Below, one piece after another: positions 54,192-63,557 of a stretch of DNA of 64,000 nucleotides. Both the position numbers and the translations under genes were made by a program. The notes under the pieces were generated by a model. It was not told the DNA's origin, did not search any database, and was given only the letters and a program-made list of their open reading frames with translations. Source of the DNA: JAABSQ01 sp964573705 (GTDB lineage Bacteria > Desulfobacterota > Desulfobacteria > Desulfobacterales > Desulfococcaceae); contig CAZNLT010000003.1 in NCBI GenBank assembly GCA_964573705.1, forward strand, positions 1-64,000, in the 5' to 3' direction. The first letter of the stretch is position 1, and the number at the start of each line of letters is the position of its first letter.

Positions 54192-56438
54192 TCAGTTCAT
54201 CTCTTCATTAATTCTTTTCCACAAATCGGAGGGTCGCGCAAGCGTCCGGTCGTCTAAGCGTAAGGCAGGTACCCCACCCATAAGCGAATTGGTCAGAAGA
54301 ACCTGATCCGCGGAAAACAGGCTCTCCGGTGAAATAGGCCGCCGTCGTATGGAATACCCGTTCCGGGAGAGCCACTGAACCACAACGGTCTGCATGATGC
54401 CCGGCAGCACATGATCCGATTCGGGAATCTCGGCGGAATGCCCCCATATCAGGATCAGATTGGCGGTATTGGTTTCAGAAACGGTTCCGTCCGGGTTCAA
54501 TATCAGGGCCTCGTCCCCCCCATTCTTGCGGGCCCATTTTCCGGCCTGAAGGTAATACAGATAATTGAGGGTTTTGTGGTCCGCCAATGGGGTGCTCCGA
54601 GGGTGAGGGTAGGTGAGTAATCGAAGACCGTTTTCGGTTCTCCCCTTTAGCCGATGGGTATAGGGGCGGGCGGTGACCATGAGGGAATGATTCAAGGGGG
54701 AATGGATTCGATCCCCGCCGGCCGCCAGTACCTTCACGGCGGCGGTTTGATCCGCCAATCCGTTCTTATCGAGGACCTGTCGAATAATCTCGGCCCAACT
54801 CAGATCGGGGATTTCACCGGAGAGGAGTCGCCCCCAGGCACGATTGAATCGTGCAATATGCTCGTCGAGAAACCTGGGATTCCCCGAGACCACCCGAATG
54901 GTTTCGAAAAATCCCTGCCCGTATTGAAAGCCGGGGTGTGAGATCGGTACAGCCGCCTCCTCTTTGGCCGTCAACCCCCCGTTCATCCAGACCCATTCCT
55001 TCTTCGCTTTGGCCTTCGGTCGATTTTCCCCGGTAAAAACGGCCATCAAGGTCTTTCCCTTATGGAGGGTTTCTTCGTATTCGTCGGCCGGATCGGAATC
55101 ATAAACGATGCCGCCGCCCACAGAAAAGAGGATTTGACCGCCGGTGACCACGGCGGTGCGGATGGCGATGGAGAGATCCATGGTATCATGAAAACTGATG
55201 TAGCCGATGGAGCCGGTATACAGATGCCGGCGCCGGGTTTCCAGCTCGTCGATAATCTCCATGGACCGGATCTTGGGGCATCCGGTGATGGAACCGCCCG
55301 GAAAAGCAGCGCGAATCAGATCGACGCCGCTCTTGTCCCGGTCCAGAATTCCCACCACCCGGGAGACCAGGTGATACACATTCCGGTAAGCCTCCAGCCG
55401 TTTGTGTTCGGCCACCTGAACGGAACCGGCTTTGCAGACCTTACCGATGTCGTTTCGAAGCAGATCCACGATCATCGAGAGTTCGGCATCATCTTTTCTG
55501 CTTCGGCAAAGTTCATCAGCGTTTGCCGCATCCGTCTCGGGGGTATCGCCGCGGGGCCGAGTGCCTTTGATGGGACGGGTTTCCACATGGTCTTCTTCCT
55601 GAAGCAGAAACCGCTCCGGCGAGGTGGATACGATCTGATGATCCCCGGCCTGAATAAACGCGAAAAAGGGCGCCGGATTTTCCTTGTAAAGGGTTTGGAA
55701 CAGATGAAACGGATCCCCCGAAAACCCCATTTGAAACCGCTGGGACATATTGACCTGATAGACATCTCCGGCGGCGATATATTCCCGAATTCGACGAATG
55801 GCATCCATGTACAAAGGCCGGGTAAAATTGGACTTGAATCCCGAAGGATCACCGGCAAAAGGGGATAAAACCGGTGCCGGCGCATCCAGAGCGAGATAGA
55901 ATTTTTTTAGAAGTGCTTCTTCTCCCGGAAAGCCGTTTCCCGTCACCCGGGGAATGTAAATCCGCGTATCCTTCTGGATCTTATCCTGAATCACCAAGAT
56001 GCCGGGGGCCGTGAAGTAGAGATGAGGCAGAGAAAGATCGTCCAGGGAGGTTCGGGGCAGTCGCTCCAATACATCCTTTAAATCATAAGATAAATATCCC
56101 AAAAGTCCGGCGCATAAGGGAAGGGGATAGCGCTCTGCGGAAGCCGGTCGAAAAGCGGAGAGAATCTCCCTCAGGACATCGAAGGGATCGGCCTTCAGGT
56201 CGAGTTCCGTTTCCGCCGCCTGAAGAGACAGGGAACGGCCCCGGCCGAACAGGGTCAGCCAGGGATACACCCCCAGAATGTGGTGCCGGGCGCAGTCCAG
56301 GTCCCCGCCGCTCATCAGTACGGTGGTTCCCGGCAGGTGGGCGAATCGGGCCGCAAGGTGTATAAAAGGTTCGTGAAGATCCAGGGCTTCTGAAAAAACC
56401 CCGTTAATACGGCCCAGGCGGGCTTTAATTCCGTCCAT
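54192..56438 (-). CDS. pabBC: Fused aminodeoxychorismate synthase component I and aminodeoxychorismate lyase (PabB-PabC)
   Basis: It makes 4-aminobenzoate for folate. The 748-residue protein joins a PabB half (1 to about 465) to a PLP-dependent PabC half (about 478-748). In PabB, FQMGFSGDPFHLFQTLYKEN, ETRPIKGTRPRG (with the Lys of PIKGT typical of PabB in place of Ala in TrpE) and GGSITGCPKIRSMEIIDELE are present. In PabC, SHPGFQYGQGFFETIRV, the PLP lysine in DHKTLNYLYYLQ and GTVSETNTANLIL are visible. The ATG overlaps the end of pabA by 14 bases. Together they supply both subunits and the lyase. Confidence 0.92.
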   Translation of the reverse strand: MDGIKARLGRINGVFSEALDLHEPFIHLAARFAHLPGTTVLMSGGDLDCARHHILGVYPWLTLFGRGRSLSLQAAETELDLKADPFDVLREILSAFRPASAERYPLPLCAGLLGYLSYDLKDVLERLPRTSLDDLSLPHLYFTAPGILVIQDKIQKDTRIYIPRVTGNGFPGEEALLKKFYLALDAPAPVLSPFAGDPSGFKSNFTRPLYMDAIRRIREYIAAGDVYQVNMSQRFQMGFSGDPFHLFQTLYKENPAPFFAFIQAGDHQIVSTSPERFLLQEEDHVETRPIKGTRPRGDTPETDAANADELCRSRKDDAELSMIVDLLRNDIGKVCKAGSVQVAEHKRLEAYRNVYHLVSRVVGILDRDKSGVDLIRAAFPGGSITGCPKIRSMEIIDELETRRRHLYTGSIGYISFHDTMDLSIAIRTAVVTGGQILFSVGGGIVYDSDPADEYEETLHKGKTLMAVFTGENRPKAKAKKEWVWMNGGLTAKEEAAVPISHPGFQYGQGFFETIRVVSGNPRFLDEHIARFNRAWGRLLSGEIPDLSWAEIIRQVLDKNGLADQTAAVKVLAAGGDRIHSPLNHSLMVTARPYTHRLKGRTENGLRLLTYPHPRSTPLADHKTLNYLYYLQAGKWARKNGGDEALILNPDGTVSETNTANLILIWGHSAEIPESDHVLPGIMQTVVVQWLSRNGYSIRRRPISPESLFSADQVLLTNSLMGGVPALRLDDRTLARPSDLWKRINEEMN

Positions 56439-57027
56439 GGATAGAGGTCTCCCGAAGCGGGCCGAGGGCCAAAAAATTTTCCACCATACGGAAGCCGTCC
56501 TCCGTCAAAAAACTTTCGGGATGAAACTGCACCCCGTGCAGAGGAAAGTCGGGGTGGGACATCCCCATAACGACCCCGTCCGAGGCATGGGCGGTCAGCT
56601 TCAGCGGTGTTTTCGGGGCCGGTTGCACCGCCAGGGAATGATACCGGGCGGCCCGAAATGGAGAGGAAACCCCCTCAAAAAGACCTTGATTCCGGTGATG
56701 CACCCGGCTGGTTTTTCCGTGCATGGGCGCCGGGGCCCGCACCGTGCTGCCGCCGAATACTTCATTGATGCACTGCATCCCCAGGCATACCCCCAGGGTC
56801 GGGGTGTGCCTGCAAAACGCCTGAATCAGGGCCGTCGAAATTCCGGCATGGGCCGGGTCCTTGGGGCCGGGGCTGATCAGAAGATAATCCGGCCCGAAAT
56901 CTTTGGCCGCTTCCAGGGAAATTGCATCACTTCGAAACACCCCGATGTCGAGTACATAGTGCCGGAACATCTGAACCAAATTGTAGGTGAAAGAATCGTA
57001 ATTATCGATGACCAGTAGTTTTGCCAT
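56425..57027 (-). CDS. pabA: Aminodeoxychorismate/anthranilate synthase component II (glutamine amidotransferase)
   Basis: It provides ammonia from glutamine to PabB. The 200-residue protein has the class I amidotransferase motifs: VIDNYDSFTYNLVQ, LLISPGPKDPAHAG, the nucleophile Cys in LGVCLGMQ and His-Glu in GVQFHPESFL. The ATG at 57027 (MAKLLVIDNYDSF) fits; the frame is open upstream only through the terminator hairpin. Linkage to the PabB-PabC fusion indicates folate synthesis, though such subunits can also serve anthranilate synthase. Confidence 0.92.
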   Translation of the reverse strand: MAKLLVIDNYDSFTYNLVQMFRHYVLDIGVFRSDAISLEAAKDFGPDYLLISPGPKDPAHAGISTALIQAFCRHTPTLGVCLGMQCINEVFGGSTVRAPAPMHGKTSRVHHRNQGLFEGVSSPFRAARYHSLAVQPAPKTPLKLTAHASDGVVMGMSHPDFPLHGVQFHPESFLTEDGFRMVENFLALGPLRETSIHGRN

Positions 57028-57319
57028 GTGCCCACCCCCAAATAAAAAAAGCCGCCCAGATGAGTCTGGGTGGCCTTCGCCTAGGGCATAACTCATTACG
57101 TTTCTTTTCTACAAAGGACCGTTGGCACACCATAAATCTTGGCCTGCCAAGGATCTATGCCGAAGTTATAGAAGTTGGTGTACCGGAAAAACCAAGAGTG
57201 GTCAAGAAAAAGATGGCCATGATCAAAGCCGAAAAAATCGGTTTGGCGGCGAGAGAAGGAAAAGGGGGACCTGTTCAGCCGTCCGCGAATACGCCCGCGG
57301 ACAGCCGAACGAACGAGGA
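57028..57319. other. Intergenic stretch between ferritin and pabA
   Basis: About 290 bases. It contains the terminator at 57041-57074 immediately before pabA. A plus-strand frame across 57021-57359 shows a Lys/Val-rich segment with some protein character (IYAEVIEVGVPEKPRVV) but runs into the ferritin gene on the other strand and has no start signal. I do not call it. Confidence 0.45.
57041..57074 (-). terminator. Strong intrinsic terminator immediately upstream of pabA
   Basis: On the minus strand GCCACCCAGA (57074-57065), loop CTCA, TCTGGGCGGC (57060-57051; one A-C mismatch), then T7 (57050-57044). The pabA start codon is 17 bases after the T-run. It may end the ferritin transcript or act as an attenuator of pabA. 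Confidence 0.8.
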
Positions 57320-57844
57320 TTATTCCTCGGAGGTTGCCGGCGGGGTGAATACCCGTTGACCGAGTTCACGGTCGAGAATGAGCAGACCGGTGCCGCCCTT
57401 TTGTTCATCGCCGATCAGGTTCAGCTGATCGATCACGTGGTTCACGTTGTCCTCTTCTTCGACCTGCTCTTCCACAAACCACTGCAACATGTTGTAGGTG
57501 GCCTGATCCTTGTGTTCGAGGGCCAGGCTCACCAGATTATTGATCCGTTCGGTGACCGCCTCCTCATGAGAGATCGTATCCTCAAAAACCTTGAGTGTCG
57601 AGTCCCAGTCAGAAGGCGGTGCATCGATGGCCGCAAAGAAGACGCGACCGCCGCGTTCATTCACGTAATCATAGAATTTTTCCGCATGGAATTGTTCTTC
57701 CTTGGCCTGGGCCTTCATCCATTGCGCAAAACCGTCCAATCCCTTATGCTCGAAATACGACCCCATCGCCTGGTAAAGGTATCCGGAATAGAGTTCCGCA
57801 TTGATCTGATCGTTCAGGGCATCCTGAATTTGTTTCTTGAGCAT
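57320..57844 (-). CDS. ftnA: Ferritin (bacterial non-heme, FtnA type)
   Basis: An iron-storage protein that oxidises Fe(II) and stores it in a 24-subunit shell. The 174-residue protein has the complete ferroxidase set at the same positions as E. coli FtnA: Glu17, Glu50, His53, Glu94 and Gln127, and Glu130 for the third site. The ATG at 57844 has a GGAGG 5 bases upstream. An upstream extension of the frame lacks protein character. No clear Fur box was seen in the leader. The C-terminal tail (ELGQRVFTPPATSEE) is slightly extended. Confidence 0.95.
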   Translation of the reverse strand: MLKKQIQDALNDQINAELYSGYLYQAMGSYFEHKGLDGFAQWMKAQAKEEQFHAEKFYDYVNERGGRVFFAAIDAPPSDWDSTLKVFEDTISHEEAVTERINNLVSLALEHKDQATYNMLQWFVEEQVEEEDNVNHVIDQLNLIGDEQKGGTGLLILDRELGQRVFTPPATSEE

Positions 57845-57946
57845 AGCATATCCTCCCGTATTGATAAGTAACTGTTCTCTGGAATCAAACCCGCTTTGGG
57901 GGAATATAAGCACGAGAGGACCGAATGCAATCCCGACCCGGCGGGA

Positions 57947-60778
57947 CTAGGTTTCGGCGGACGAATCGGGAAGCGAGGCGGTTTTTTTCCGCAGCCGTTT
58001 CAGCCAATAATGAAGATCCACCAGGTTCCGGTCGATCAGATCGGTAAAGACGATCACCTCCCGGTCGGTGTATTTTTCGAGGATGAACCGGCCCAGCTCG
58101 GATTGGGTCAACTGGGGCCGGGTATGATCCAGAAGCAGGTCGAGATATTCCAGTCCCAGGAATTGCCGCCGCCGCTTTTCCGTCGGGTCCGGTTTTTTGA
58201 ATGTCTCCACCAGGGCGGCGATGAATCCCTCCCGGCCCAGGAGGATATTGGAAAGGCAGGTTCGCCCCCGCTGACGCTTAACCCAGATGAAGAGGATATC
58301 CAGCAAAGCGGTCAGGCGGGCGTCCCGGTCTTCGGACCGGAGCAGGGGAAGAATCTCCAGCAGGTCCCGTTTTCGAAGCACCAGTTTCTGCCGAAACTTG
58401 GCGGTGCCCTCGATGACGGCGGCCACCATGTCGGACCAGAACTTGGCCTGGACGATGCTGGGAACCATCAGGGCATTGCCCAGGGGCGAAAACAACGCGG
58501 CAAAGGGCCAGGCCAGGACACTGCGGAAAAAATTGGCCCGAATCACCCGGTTGTCGAAATGGCGCAGCTTGTTGTGAGCGGCGATGTAAAGCCCGTTGGC
58601 GATGCAGATGACGAAGAATTTGGACCATACGAAAAAGGGCCCGACGGTAAAAGGCCAGGAATAATCAAACCAGAGCTTGACCGAACCGAGCACCGGCACC
58701 GAAAACCCGGTCCAGAACAAGGACTGGCTGGTGTTGTCAAAATTGATATCCTTGACCGACCAGGACCGGAGGCGCAGACCCGAAAAGGCGACCAGGTCCA
58801 CAAACACATTTCGAAAAAAGGTGATCCCGAACCAGATCAGGGCGTATTCGATGCCGATCCACAGGTAGGCGGGAAGGAATCCGACCCCCGTCCGAAGCAG
58901 GTTTTTTAGGGAGGGATTGAGATACCGCCAGAGACGGAAAGGACCGATGCGGACGAATTCTTCTTCATCCCCCACCAGGTTCGGTTTGAAATGACCGCTT
59001 TTTCCCAGACAGTAGATGTCGCACTCGGCTTCATTCTCCGGAATGAGCCGCTCCCCTTTTCCCAGAAGCAGGGAGGAGACCGGCCGGGGAAGCCGGTAAT
59101 GGGACTGCATGAAAAAGTGCCTCGATTTTTCCGGCACACTCGTCCACCGAATGAATCCCATGCCCGGCACCCGGGGCTCCCACCCGGTGGCCGCACTCCC
59201 GGTCAAGGGAATCAGATGGTCCTGATGATACCGATCCCGGGCCTGCCGCAGAAGGTCGAAGTCGATGGGTCCGACCCCCAGATCCGAAACGAAGCGCCGA
59301 AGATCGGCGGCGGAACCGGTATTGAGCAGTTCCACAAACCGCCCGAGACGAATAAAATCGGTGGGGTCCCGTTCCAGGCTGTCCCGCATGTTCATCAGTT
59401 CGATCATGTCGATATGGGCATGCTCGGTAATCAAAAGCGTGACCATGGCCGCCATGCCCTGCTCCAGCGGGCGGTTGAACACGATGCGCCCGCCGGCGGC
59501 TTTGAGCGACGCCAGGATTTCCGTCTCGGAAGCGAAAGCGGAGTCGTAGTCCAGGATTCGCTTTCCGGAAAAATAGGTCGACTTCACGCCCCCGGGGGTG
59601 AGGGCGACATACTGCTCCCGAGCCGTGTGGTAGGCATTCTCAATTCGCTCCAGTTCCCAACCGGTCATGGTTTCCTGTCCGTGAAGCTGACGATAGACCT
59701 CATACTGAACCTTGAGGGCCAGCACCCGGCGCTTCAGGACTCGCTTCAGTTTTTCATACAGCAGTTCGCCCAGGTGGTTCCGGGAATACTGGCCGTGGGG
59801 AACGATCCGCTCCAGATCCTCGAACCGCAACGGACCGAGACTGAAAATGGGGTCCTCCGAATACCCCTGGTTCAAGGAAATCAGATGAGTTTCGTTGAAA
59901 ACTTCCAGGTTCCGGGTGATGGTGGCGCGGCGCCGGGCCCGGTTTTCCTCCAGTCCTTCTACAAAGGGGGTCAATGCCTCGGCCCGGCGGTCGAAAAAGT
60001 CCAGGAATCCCTCGGAATCATTCTGGGGGGGCAAAAACAGAAAGTGCTTTCGACGCCGCCGGGGGCCGGTGCTGAATTCGATGCCGATGGAGACCTGAAT
60101 CCCGAGGATCTTCCCCGCCTCCATGGCCTCGAAGACCATTTCGGGGTGGGGAATATCATAGTAGGCCAGGTTCACCCGGGACATCCCCTTGATAAAGGCG
60201 TCCAGGATGAGCTGACTGGGGGTCTTTCGCCCTTCGGAGAGGTTGTCGTGAACATGGGAGTCCCACCCCATGCCGAGGTCCTTGAGGGCCAGGTCCTTTT
60301 CGGGGACTTCCACCCGCTTCAGCTCCCGAAGAAACCGTCGAATCACCGCCTCGTGGCCGTAAGAGGCCAGGGAAAAATCGGCGATCATCTCCAGCTGCCG
60401 CCGCCGGTTGTGAATGTTCTTGACCGCCTCTTTCATGATCTCGATCTGAACCCGGGCGGTGTTGAGGGGCATCCTCACGGTCTTGGCGTGAAATGAAAGC
60501 TCCACCAGCACTTTCAGGGCATGGAGCCGCTCCTTGAAATTGCTCCGGTCGAGCTTCTGGGCGATTCGAATGTAGGATTCGGCCATGCCCATGCGTCGCT
60601 TGTGAAAGGCCCGGATGAATCCGCCGGGATGGGAGACCAGGTCCGGGGTCGCCTCCTCGGACTGCACCACCCGCCGGTTGAGGAGTTCCCCCAGGTCCCG
60701 AATCTTGGTGCTGAAACTGAGGACATCGATCATCCGGTAGATGATCCGTCCCATCCGTTTGCGCGGTCGTCGATACAT
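57947..60778 (-). CDS. Large membrane protein with PHP-like phosphoesterase segment
   Basis: This 943-residue protein is unknown to me. Residues 1-165 are helical. Residues 168-240 look like a PHP domain: DSHVHDNLSEGRKTPSQLIL resembles the DLHVHT.YSDG...P signature (His175, His177, Asp178), YYDIPH stands where PHP proteins have TDH, and GIQVSIGIEFS matches GI.V.PGIEF. The rest of the barrel cannot be delimited. From about 635 to 790 there are four to five hydrophobic segments (GFLPAYLWIGIEYALIWFGI, WPFTVGPFFVWSKFFVICIA, SVLAWPFAALFSPLGNAL), followed by a cytosolic helical tail. It is the last gene of a minus-strand operon after a glycerophosphodiesterase (4-base spacing), which makes a phospho-lipid or phosphoester substrate plausible (inference). 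Confidence 0.7.
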   Translation of the reverse strand: MYRRPRKRMGRIIYRMIDVLSFSTKIRDLGELLNRRVVQSEEATPDLVSHPGGFIRAFHKRRMGMAESYIRIAQKLDRSNFKERLHALKVLVELSFHAKTVRMPLNTARVQIEIMKEAVKNIHNRRRQLEMIADFSLASYGHEAVIRRFLRELKRVEVPEKDLALKDLGMGWDSHVHDNLSEGRKTPSQLILDAFIKGMSRVNLAYYDIPHPEMVFEAMEAGKILGIQVSIGIEFSTGPRRRRKHFLFLPPQNDSEGFLDFFDRRAEALTPFVEGLEENRARRRATITRNLEVFNETHLISLNQGYSEDPIFSLGPLRFEDLERIVPHGQYSRNHLGELLYEKLKRVLKRRVLALKVQYEVYRQLHGQETMTGWELERIENAYHTAREQYVALTPGGVKSTYFSGKRILDYDSAFASETEILASLKAAGGRIVFNRPLEQGMAAMVTLLITEHAHIDMIELMNMRDSLERDPTDFIRLGRFVELLNTGSAADLRRFVSDLGVGPIDFDLLRQARDRYHQDHLIPLTGSAATGWEPRVPGMGFIRWTSVPEKSRHFFMQSHYRLPRPVSSLLLGKGERLIPENEAECDIYCLGKSGHFKPNLVGDEEEFVRIGPFRLWRYLNPSLKNLLRTGVGFLPAYLWIGIEYALIWFGITFFRNVFVDLVAFSGLRLRSWSVKDINFDNTSQSLFWTGFSVPVLGSVKLWFDYSWPFTVGPFFVWSKFFVICIANGLYIAAHNKLRHFDNRVIRANFFRSVLAWPFAALFSPLGNALMVPSIVQAKFWSDMVAAVIEGTAKFRQKLVLRKRDLLEILPLLRSEDRDARLTALLDILFIWVKRQRGRTCLSNILLGREGFIAALVETFKKPDPTEKRRRQFLGLEYLDLLLDHTRPQLTQSELGRFILEKYTDREVIVFTDLIDRNLVDLHYWLKRLRKKTASLPDSSAET

Positions 60779-60782
60779 GCCT

Positions 60783-61532
60783 TCACCTCAGAAGATGAGG
60801 CAGGAGCAGGGGATCATCGGTGAACAGACCGTCAACCCCCATGTTCAGAAGATCGTCCATTTTCCGGCGGCTGTTGACGGTATAGGGAAAGACCCGAACC
60901 CCGGCCCGATGCATTCGTGCAACGGCATCGGGTCTCAGGCCCCGGTGGTCGGGGTTCCAGGAAAAGGCGTTCACCTGCCGGCAGAAATCCATCGTCCGGG
61001 TATCGGCCGGTCCTTCGGTCAAGACCCCCAAGGCCGGCGGGGATTCCAGTCGGGACAACCGAAGCAGGACTTCGGGTTCAAAGCTGGAGATCAGTACGCG
61101 CGCCATGGCCCGGCGGGCCTGAACCAAGGCCGTCACCTGAGCCTCGACGGCGTCCGGGGGTTGTTGGGATTCACAGGCTTCGGGTTTGATTTCGATATTG
61201 ACGGCCGCGGAGTCCCCCACCAGGTCCAGCACTTCGGCCAGGGTCGGTATCCGTTCTCCGGCAAATCGGGGCCCGAACCAGGCCCCCGCATCCAGGGTCT
61301 TGAGTTCCGCCAGGGGGAGATCGGCCACCCGCCCCCGTCCGTCGGTGGTCCGGTCCACGGTTTCATCATGGATCACCACCACCTGCCGGTCCCGGGTCAG
61401 GGTGACATCCAGTTCGATCATGGGTGCGCCGATCTCCAGCGCCCCTTCGAATGCGGCCAAGGTATTCTCGGGAAACCGGGCCCGGTATCCCCGGTGAGCG
61501 ATGATCAGGGGCGAGGGCATATTTCGAAGCAT
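60783..61532 (-). CDS. Glycerophosphodiester phosphodiesterase family protein
   Basis: A 249-residue GDPD-fold enzyme that should hydrolyse glycerophosphodiesters to an alcohol and glycerol 3-phosphate. Core motifs: AHRGYRARFPENTLAAF (catalytic His, Glu-Asn-Thr), GAPMIELDVTLTRD (metal Glu/Asp), VVIHDETVDRTTDG (second His), VNIEIKP, and the C-terminal GVDGLFTDDP. There is no signal peptide, so it is cytosolic. Co-transcribed with the coiled-coil protein upstream and the PHP-like membrane protein downstream. Confidence 0.92.
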   Translation of the reverse strand: MLRNMPSPLIIAHRGYRARFPENTLAAFEGALEIGAPMIELDVTLTRDRQVVVIHDETVDRTTDGRGRVADLPLAELKTLDAGAWFGPRFAGERIPTLAEVLDLVGDSAAVNIEIKPEACESQQPPDAVEAQVTALVQARRAMARVLISSFEPEVLLRLSRLESPPALGVLTEGPADTRTMDFCRQVNAFSWNPDHRGLRPDAVARMHRAGVRVFPYTVNSRRKMDDLLNMGVDGLFTDDPLLLPHLLR

Positions 61533-61546
61533 GGGATGCCTCCGGG

Positions 61547-63556
61547 CTATTCCTTGGCCGGATTCTTGGTTTTGGGGTTTTTCGGAAAATTGAACAGGCC
61601 CCGCCGCTGCCCGATCTCTTCCAGCTGGTCCTCCAGGGCCGCGATGCGGTCGGCCAGAGCGGGCAGGGTGCGGGTGTGGGCGGTCTGGGTGTCGGAAAAC
61701 CGTTTCAAATAATCCCGAACTTTCGCATTCTGATTTCCGATGGCCGCCCTTTCTTTTTCCACCGCCGCCTCGGACGCGGTGATCCGCTCTTCAAAGGCCT
61801 GAAGCCGTCCATCGATGCCGTCGCTGATCCGCCGATGCTCCTCGGTCAGTCGGGTAATCCGGGCCTCCAGGGCGGCTTCATTGGCGGCGCGAAGCTTGCG
61901 GACCTCGTCCGACAATTTGGCGGAAATCTTTTGAACCGCCTTTTTTTTGAACTCCGACTGGCCCTGAAGAAGGGCGGCGGTATCCCGGTCGATTTTTTCG
62001 CGCACCCGCCCCACGAATTCCTGAATCCGGTTTTTGAGGGCGTGAAGCTCCTCCCGGCTCTCCTCGGCAAAATCGGTCATCCCGTCGAGCCGCTCCCGCA
62101 CCTCCACCGTGGCCGATTCACCGAATTGAGTGATTTCACGCTGGGATTTGACGATCAGCTGATTCAACTGAGTGGAAAAATAGCTCGATTTGGCGCCGAT
62201 CTTTTGATTGACCCGGGCCAGGGCATCTTCCAGCGTCTGGTGCATTTCGATGATCTCTTTGCGCTCCGCCGCCAGGGCCTGAATCTCCCGGTTCGCGGTC
62301 ACCCGCAGCTGCTTGGAATCCTCGGAGAGCCGGGCGTTGAGCTCTCGTTCGGCGGTCTGTTGAAAATCGGCCAGCTGTTTGCGAAGCCCGGCCGCCTCTC
62401 CCTCCAGATTGGTGCTCAGGCGATTTTTGAACGCCTTGAGGTCGCCCTTGATCCGCTGAATCTCCCCTTCGGAATCGGCGATGAAGCCGGTCACATGCTC
62501 CACCTGACCTTCGATCACCGCATTGCCGTCGTCAATAGTGCGGTCGACCCGGTCCCGGGCCGATTGGATCAGGGATTCCACCGCGGCATCGACCCTCGCC
62601 ATTTCCTGGTCGATGGCCTCATGGCGCCGGTCCACCGCGGTCCTCTCCTCGGCCAGAAAGGAAAGCGCCGCGTCGATCCGGTCCTTTTCGGCGCCGAACC
62701 GCTCCCGAAGGGTCTGCACTTCGCGGTCGGCCCGGGCGGTCGATTTTTCCGATTCTTCGGTGAACCGGGCGTTCAGGTCAAAGGTGGTGGACTGCTTATA
62801 CAGGTCCTGCTGTTCGAACAGTTCATCGGTCCGGTCTTGAAGGGTGGTGTCGATGCGGTCCCGGAAACCGGCCATGGCGTCTTCGAGCTGTTGAAACGCC
62901 GTCCCCATCCGATCCGCATGGGCCGTGTGTTTGCGGGATAAGACCTCGGTCCGCTCATCCAACAGGGATGCGATCCGATCCTGGAACCGGTCCAGGTTCT
63001 CTTTCTGAAAATCGGCCTCCTCCTGCATTCGATCCGAGACATCGGACAGCCGGGCGGTTTCCCCTTCCAGCCGCCGGCGATTCTCATCCATCTCCTGAAC
63101 CACCCGATGGCGGATTCCATCGACGGCGGATTCCAGCCGCCGGGTCAGGTAGGCCATGTGATTGCCGGTATCCCGCATGGCCTCGGTGTATTCCCGGTCC
63201 AGCCGTTCAAACCGCTTTCGCAGCTCGGTCCGCTCCGAATCGAAGCCTTTCATCACCTCCCGAATCCGGTCCTTCTCCTGGCCGAATTCGGTGAGCATGC
63301 GGCCCAGCTCCGACTCCAGGCGATCCCCCAGTTGATCGATGCGGTGAACCGTTCGGTCGTATTCGGCCCCCAGCTCATCGTATTCGATCAACTTTCCGTG
63401 CAGCCGGGCTTCCTGGGCGGCGGTCTCCTCCCGGGACACCTCGAACTTCTCCCGCAATTGCCGGATCAGATCGACCGTTTCATAGAGTTCCTCGATCTTC
63501 CGGTGAACCTCCGCAATCTTCTCAATGACGCTGTCTGGGCTGGATAACCGGTTCAC
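61547..63556 (-). CDS. Long coiled-coil protein
   Basis: A 669-residue protein composed almost entirely of charged heptad-like helix (Glu, Arg, Asp, Leu, Ala, Gln). The N-terminus (VIEKIAEVHRKIEELYETVD) and the C-terminal tail (GLFNFPKNPKTKNPAKE) are the only non-coiled parts. No ATPase motif is present, so it is not an SMC or Rad50 protein. Start is GTG at 63556, one base after the stop of the TPR gene. A structural or scaffolding role is suggested by form only. Confidence 0.78.
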   Translation of the reverse strand: MNRLSSPDSVIEKIAEVHRKIEELYETVDLIRQLREKFEVSREETAAQEARLHGKLIEYDELGAEYDRTVHRIDQLGDRLESELGRMLTEFGQEKDRIREVMKGFDSERTELRKRFERLDREYTEAMRDTGNHMAYLTRRLESAVDGIRHRVVQEMDENRRRLEGETARLSDVSDRMQEEADFQKENLDRFQDRIASLLDERTEVLSRKHTAHADRMGTAFQQLEDAMAGFRDRIDTTLQDRTDELFEQQDLYKQSTTFDLNARFTEESEKSTARADREVQTLRERFGAEKDRIDAALSFLAEERTAVDRRHEAIDQEMARVDAAVESLIQSARDRVDRTIDDGNAVIEGQVEHVTGFIADSEGEIQRIKGDLKAFKNRLSTNLEGEAAGLRKQLADFQQTAERELNARLSEDSKQLRVTANREIQALAAERKEIIEMHQTLEDALARVNQKIGAKSSYFSTQLNQLIVKSQREITQFGESATVEVRERLDGMTDFAEESREELHALKNRIQEFVGRVREKIDRDTAALLQGQSEFKKKAVQKISAKLSDEVRKLRAANEAALEARITRLTEEHRRISDGIDGRLQAFEERITASEAAVEKERAAIGNQNAKVRDYLKRFSDTQTAHTRTLPALADRIAALEDQLEEIGQRRGLFNFPKNPKTKNPAKE

Positions 63557-63557
63557 G

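Noticed and set aside
57021..57359. 112-codon plus-strand frame between pabA and ferritin
   Set aside because: A short part looks protein-like, but the frame starts in pabA's leader, includes the terminator and runs antisense into ferritin.
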